33,773 nucleotides of DNA from an uncultured Oscillospiraceae bacterium (GTDB lineage: Bacteria; Bacillota; Clostridia; Oscillospirales; Oscillospiraceae). A program made the position numbers and the translations under genes. Below, piece by piece: positions 31,938 to 33,773 of this stretch (positions are counted from its first letter, which is position 1; every line of letters starts with the position of its first letter). The stretch covers positions 1 to 33,773 of the forward strand of contig CAJTVM010000022.1 in the NCBI GenBank assembly GCA_910579595.1. The letters are read 5' to 3'. The notes below the pieces were generated by a model, which did no database searches, was not told the DNA's origin, and worked only from the letters and a program-made list of their open reading frames with translations.

Positions 31938-33076
31938 CCGTCCGAAGGAAGGGGAAGGTTGAAACATTGAAATTTAAGCACCATCCCGAAGAAAGGTGCA
32001 CAAAACCAGGTCCCCCTGAAAGCGGGCTAAAAAGAAGTTATGCTCAAAGTCTAAGGTGTTGACGGCACAGTCACCAAATATCCTTGTCGTTAGATGATAT
32101 AGATGGCCTCCTCAAGAGAAACCTCACGATGTACAGGAGGACGGTCTGCTTTGCGATAGAGTTCAGGATCGTAAGGCTCATTTTTCTTGAGCATATTGTA
32201 AACGGCGGTCAGGAGCATCCTGGCAATGGCGATGATCGCTTTCTTGTGGCCCCGCCGCTTTTTCAATGCGAGGTAACGGCGGCGGACTTCGGGAAACTGT
32301 TTCGCTCGGATGGCGCACAAAGCGCACTGAACAAGCAGGGGCTTGATATAGGCCCTGCGAGGCTGATCCTGGTAGTCTTTCTCTTCCCGGCGCTCTCGTT
32401 GTTCTGCGGCGTGAGCCCAGCCCAGGAGCAAAGATGCTTTGAGGTGGGGAACACGGACATATCCACGCCAATTTCAGAGATAACGCCTATGGCGGAAAAG
32501 GCTTGGATACCCGGAGCCGTTGCAACGATGTTGATTTGAGGAAGATACTTCTCAGCGGTAGTCAGGATCAGCGATTGCAGGTTCAGCTTGCACAATTCCA
32601 AGGCATCCATGTGGGAACGGATGATGCGGAGCTTTTCAGCCTGCTGGGCACACATCTCCCCGTCCACAGCGGCCTGGATTTTCTCCACTGGAGCTTTAAT
32701 GCCCCTGGTGAGATATGGGGTCACATCAAAGGGTTTGCTGCTTTCCAGCAGCCGGGTCGTGATGGCAGCAGCCGCTCTGTCAAAAACATCGGAGAACACA
32801 TCGTCCAGCTTGATGTTGGAGACTGTCAGACAGTTTTGGGCACGGTTTTTCTCTCCGGTGGTAAAATTGGTCAGCTTCCAATGGTAGCGCATCAGATCCC
32901 GAAGCTGGCGGATATCCGCTGGAGGGGTAAAACTGCCGGACACCAAGTCGTGCTTGAATATGTCGGCGATCCACTTGGCATCCCTCTTATCTGTTTTCTT
33001 TCCCCGGATCGCCTTGACGTATTTGGGGTGGGCCAAGATGATGGTACAGGTAGTTTCTAGAATGTTGTAAACAGGT
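31938..33076 (-). mobile_element. Truncated IS110-family insertion sequence
   Basis: The decayed transposase gene at 32090-33075, plus the non-coding segment behind it, is what remains of an IS110-type element. The inverted pair GCACC and GGTGC at about 31979-32000 lies in that segment. The transposase start and its upstream end are missing, so the element cannot move by itself. The exact outer border on the left is not determined; IS110 elements lack long inverted repeats. Confidence 0.6.
32090..33075 (-). pseudogene. IS110-family transposase, 5'-truncated and frameshifted
   Basis: From about 33075 downward the frame reads PVYNILETTCTIILAHPKY, then RGKKTDKRDAKWIADIFKHD and LRDLMRYHWKLTNFTTGEKNRAQN, the IS110 DEDD domain. 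It continues to INIVATAPGIQAFSAIG and CSWAGLTPQNNESAGK of the C-terminal serine-recombinase-like domain. At 32353-32355 a CCC run (plus strand) seems to have lost one C. Homology then continues in the next frame as AYIKPLLVQCALCAI, KKRRGHKKAIIAIARMLL and ELYRKADRPPVHREVS up to the TAA at 32092-32090. The N-terminal part with the first catalytic Asp and the Glu is missing. The sequence upstream is antisense to the lipoprotein fragment. Confidence 0.85.
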
Positions 33077-33558
33077 TCCTGTACTCCTTCTTGGCCTGCG
33101 TCTTTCTCCATGCTTGCGGTGTAATAACGCTCCACGACCACGAATGGCAGGAGGCCACCAGCGAAGAACCCAAGACTTGCTCCATATGTGGAGCAACTAC
33201 CGGCGAGACACGCAGCCATTACGCCATTATCAATACTACAAGCCGCCATATTATCAAAGAGCCTACTTGTTTGGAGGAAGGGATTGAAGCGGCCCCATGT
33301 GTTCATTGCGGTGTTATGGTTGAAAGCCCACTCCCCAAAAGTTTCCTCCACACTTTCGGAGAATGGCAAACCCTCCAGGATCCTACATTTGATACTGTGA
33401 TTTTTCGCTTGGCCATTTTGCGCGACTTATTTTGTCCTTCAGCGCACCCTCCCAAACTCACTCCCAACGCCCTCCCAACAGGGCTTGTCCAAAGAATGGT
33501 CAGGCACCGGCTCTCAATTTTTATCGGAAAACCCTCCGAATTATTACTTCCGAACTGA
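33076..33558 (+). pseudogene. 5'-truncated lipoprotein with CxxCG repeats
   Basis: The plus frame opens without a start codon as RFLYSFLACVFLHAC, which looks like the end of a lipoprotein signal with the lipobox LHAC. Then follow HEWQEATSEEPKTCSICGAT and, later, APCVHCG and HTFGEWQTLQDP. These are units of the H-W-x-x-A-T...CxxCGA repeat common in surface proteins of gut Clostridia. The start codon and ribosome site are replaced by the IS110 remnant, and the repeat pattern is lost after about 33400 although the frame stays open to 33558. It is probably a dead fragment; function of the repeat is unknown. Confidence 0.6.
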
Positions 33559-33574
33559 AAGGTCGGAAGTAATA
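33542..33574. repeat. Hairpin 1 of a three-hairpin block
   Basis: A 12-bp perfect stem (33542-33553 with 33563-33574) with a nine-base loop. Its arm ATTACTTCCGA closely resembles the arm of hairpin 3. The stop codon of the lipoprotein fragment lies in its loop. Confidence 0.6.
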
Positions 33575-33577
33575 TGT

Positions 33578-33623
33578 GCCATGTTTTGCGGTTGCCGCCG
33601 TTTACGGCGGCGAGCAAAACGGC
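33578..33623. repeat. Hairpin 2 of a three-hairpin block
   Basis: A nested stem: GCC/GGC outside, then GTTTTGC with GCAAAAC (33583-33589, 33614-33620), then GCCGCCG with CGGCGGC (33594-33600, 33605-33611) around a TTTA loop. The internal loops are short. Confidence 0.6.
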
Positions 33624-33634
33624 TCAAATCAAAT

Positions 33635-33669
33635 GTATTATTTCCGAATTTTAAATTCGGGAATAATAC
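33635..33669. repeat. Hairpin 3 of a three-hairpin block
   Basis: A 17-bp inverted repeat (33635-33651 with 33653-33669) with one G-T pair and almost no loop. The arm TATTATTTCCGAATT is related to that of hairpin 1. Confidence 0.6.
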
Positions 33670-33693
33670 CCCGGCCTGCCGCCAAAAGGACAA

Positions 33694-33746
33694 CAAAAAA
33701 GAGTCCAGAGCAATTCGAAATGAACTACTCTGGACTCTTCTTTTTT
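33694..33746. terminator. Bidirectional terminator near the window end
   Basis: A 12-bp perfect stem (33699-33710 with 33728-33739) with a 17-base loop is followed by six T residues on the plus strand (33741-33746) and preceded by an A-tract that gives T residues on the minus strand. It may end a gene entering from the right. The last 27 bp of the window show nothing. Confidence 0.8.
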
Positions 33747-33773
33747 ACTCAGGGCTTGCTCTCAACGCTGCTC

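Noticed and set aside
33303..33617. A minus-strand frame of about 100 codons through the hairpin region and lipoprotein fragment
   Set aside because: No recognisable family, no ribosome site, and the opposite strand shows the CxxCG repeat pattern.

Overview
The window looks like chromosome of a Gram-positive anaerobe of class Clostridia, probably a gut Oscillospiraceae-type organism. The pointers are strong AAGGAGG-type ribosome sites with ATG, GTG and TTG starts, sigma-A style promoters (TTGACA-N17/18-TATAAT), long GC-rich hairpin terminators, a two-subunit oxygen-sensitive class I fumarase, LacI/RpiR/HxlR/FCD-GntR regulators and an IS110 remnant. The genus cannot be fixed from the sequence alone. 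No rRNA, tRNA or CRISPR array was seen.

Layout. (1) 1-2190: terminator of an upstream gene, then a solitary OLD-like ATPase/TOPRIM protein with its own promoter and terminator. (2) 2368-6062: a LacI-type repressor divergent from a two-gene operon of a DapA/NanA-type lyase and an atypical Nramp-fold transporter; matching palindromic operators lie just downstream of both promoters. (3) 6154-15408: a divergent catabolic locus. The minus operon reads second atypical Nramp-fold transporter, dihydroorotase, fumarase/adenylosuccinate-lyase-superfamily lyase, malic enzyme, PyrK-type and PyrD-type subunits. The plus operon reads GntR/FCD regulator, fumarase alpha, fumarase beta. (4) 15668-19891: promoter, CydDC-like ABC exporter pair, DUF454 membrane protein, terminator. 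(5) 19893-20054: a MITE-like element. (6) 20104-31937: a lower-GC carbohydrate island. Its ten-gene minus operon (EamA, SIS, ROK, ROK, SIS, ABC binding protein, two ABC permeases, NagB-like, PfkB kinase) is divergent from HxlR-type and RpiR-type regulators. (7) 31938-33773: a broken IS110 transposase fused to a 5'-truncated lipoprotein gene, three consecutive hairpins and a bidirectional terminator.

Main inference. Region 3 has the parts for an orotate-to-pyruvate pathway. PyrD/PyrK would reduce orotate to dihydroorotate, and the dihydroorotase would open it to N-carbamoyl-aspartate. The fumarate-releasing lyase could split that to fumarate plus urea (untested; it may instead act on aspartate). 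Fumarase would give malate and malic enzyme would give pyruvate, CO2 and NAD(P)H, which could repay the first reduction. The net equation, orotate + 2 H2O to pyruvate + CO2 + urea, balances and is redox-neutral. No pyrimidine-biosynthesis partner (pyrB, pyrE, pyrF, carAB) is nearby. Both Nramp-fold proteins lack the metal-binding DPGN and MPH motifs and each sits in a catabolic operon, so they probably carry organic substrates.

Region 6 has the same order as the Bacillus frlBONMD operon for Amadori products (SIS deglycase, binding protein, two permeases, PfkB kinase), extended with a NagB-like protein lacking ring-opening residues, two ROK proteins lacking the zinc cluster, a second SIS protein and an EamA permease. 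It is probably used for a glycosylamine or amino-sugar conjugate.
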